The translations under genes were made by a program, and so were the position numbers. Source: Planctomycetota bacterium (GTDB lineage Bacteria; Planctomycetota; Phycisphaerae; Sedimentisphaerales; Anaerobacaceae). Taken from it: 14,722 bases of DNA. The stretch is taken from contig CP070830.1 in the NCBI GenBank assembly GCA_020344865.1, positions 2,159,448 through 2,174,169 of the forward strand. The letters are read 5' to 3'. Position 1 is the stretch's first letter; every line of letters begins with the position of its first letter. Below, in pieces: positions 14,675 through 14,722 of the stretch. The notes under the pieces are model-generated. The model worked only from the letters and a program-made list of their open reading frames with translations, did no database searches and had not been told where the DNA came from.

Positions 14675-14722
14675 TTTTCCTTGATTTATACTTAAACTGG
14701 ATTACGCATATAAAAGTGGTGT

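Noticed and set aside
14469..14675. 68-codon minus-strand frame overlapping the sulfatase start
   Set aside because: It overlaps the Tat signal region of the sulfatase in another frame and begins inside the palindrome; no Shine-Dalgarno or homology is evident.

Overview
The window holds most of an archaeal-style A/V-type ATPase operon on the minus strand, with a malate dehydrogenase gene just upstream of it. Next to that is a small plus-strand block (a metallo-beta-lactamase-fold hydrolase and an FHA-GAF signalling protein), followed by a second minus-strand operon (exported sulfatase, NCS2 purine permease, PEBP-family lipoprotein). The moderate GC content, the Tat-exported sulfatase that looks like sulfamidase, the FHA-GAF protein and a V-type ATPase in a clearly bacterial setting suggest a planctomycete-like bacterium, possibly an anaerobic Phycisphaerae-type lineage. 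That assignment is an inference; there is no rRNA or other phylogenetic marker here.

Region 1-8182 (minus): read in the direction of transcription the order is H-I-K-E-C-F-A-B-D, the gene order known from archaeal aha/atp operons and close to the Enterococcus ntp operon. Every subunit is intact except D, of which only the first 18 codons lie in the window. Gaps are 4 to 34 bp, so this is one transcript. The rotor-ring subunit K carries every residue that binds Na+ in Enterococcus hirae NtpK, so the enzyme is more likely a Na+-translocating than an H+-translocating rotary ATPase. Subunit I keeps both conserved stator arginines, A keeps its P-loop, and B keeps the arginine finger with a degenerate P-loop.

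Region 8183-9210: malate dehydrogenase (GTG start, good Shine-Dalgarno), same strand as the ATPase, 95 bp upstream of subunit H. It may be cotranscribed with the ATPase, or the ATPase may also use a weak promoter of its own.

Region 9211-11225: a divergent promoter region carries sigma70-like elements on both strands. On the plus strand it leads into a candidate 15-codon leader ORF that ends 4 nt before the GTG start of a COG1237-type MBL-fold hydrolase. The following FHA-GAF protein has its own near-consensus promoter (TTGACA, 17 bp, GATAAT).

Region 11274-14722 (minus): sulfatase, NCS2 permease and PEBP-like lipoprotein with gaps of 32 and 24 bp, probably one operon. A 24-bp nearly perfect palindrome overlaps the predicted -35 element of the sulfatase promoter and is a good candidate operator. 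I found no mobile element, CRISPR array, tRNA, rRNA or recognisable defence system. No gene-free stretch exceeds 300 bases. I do not see a clearly new multi-gene system; the observations most worth checking are the Na+ signature, the leader ORF, the sulfatase operator and the sulfamidase-like enzyme.
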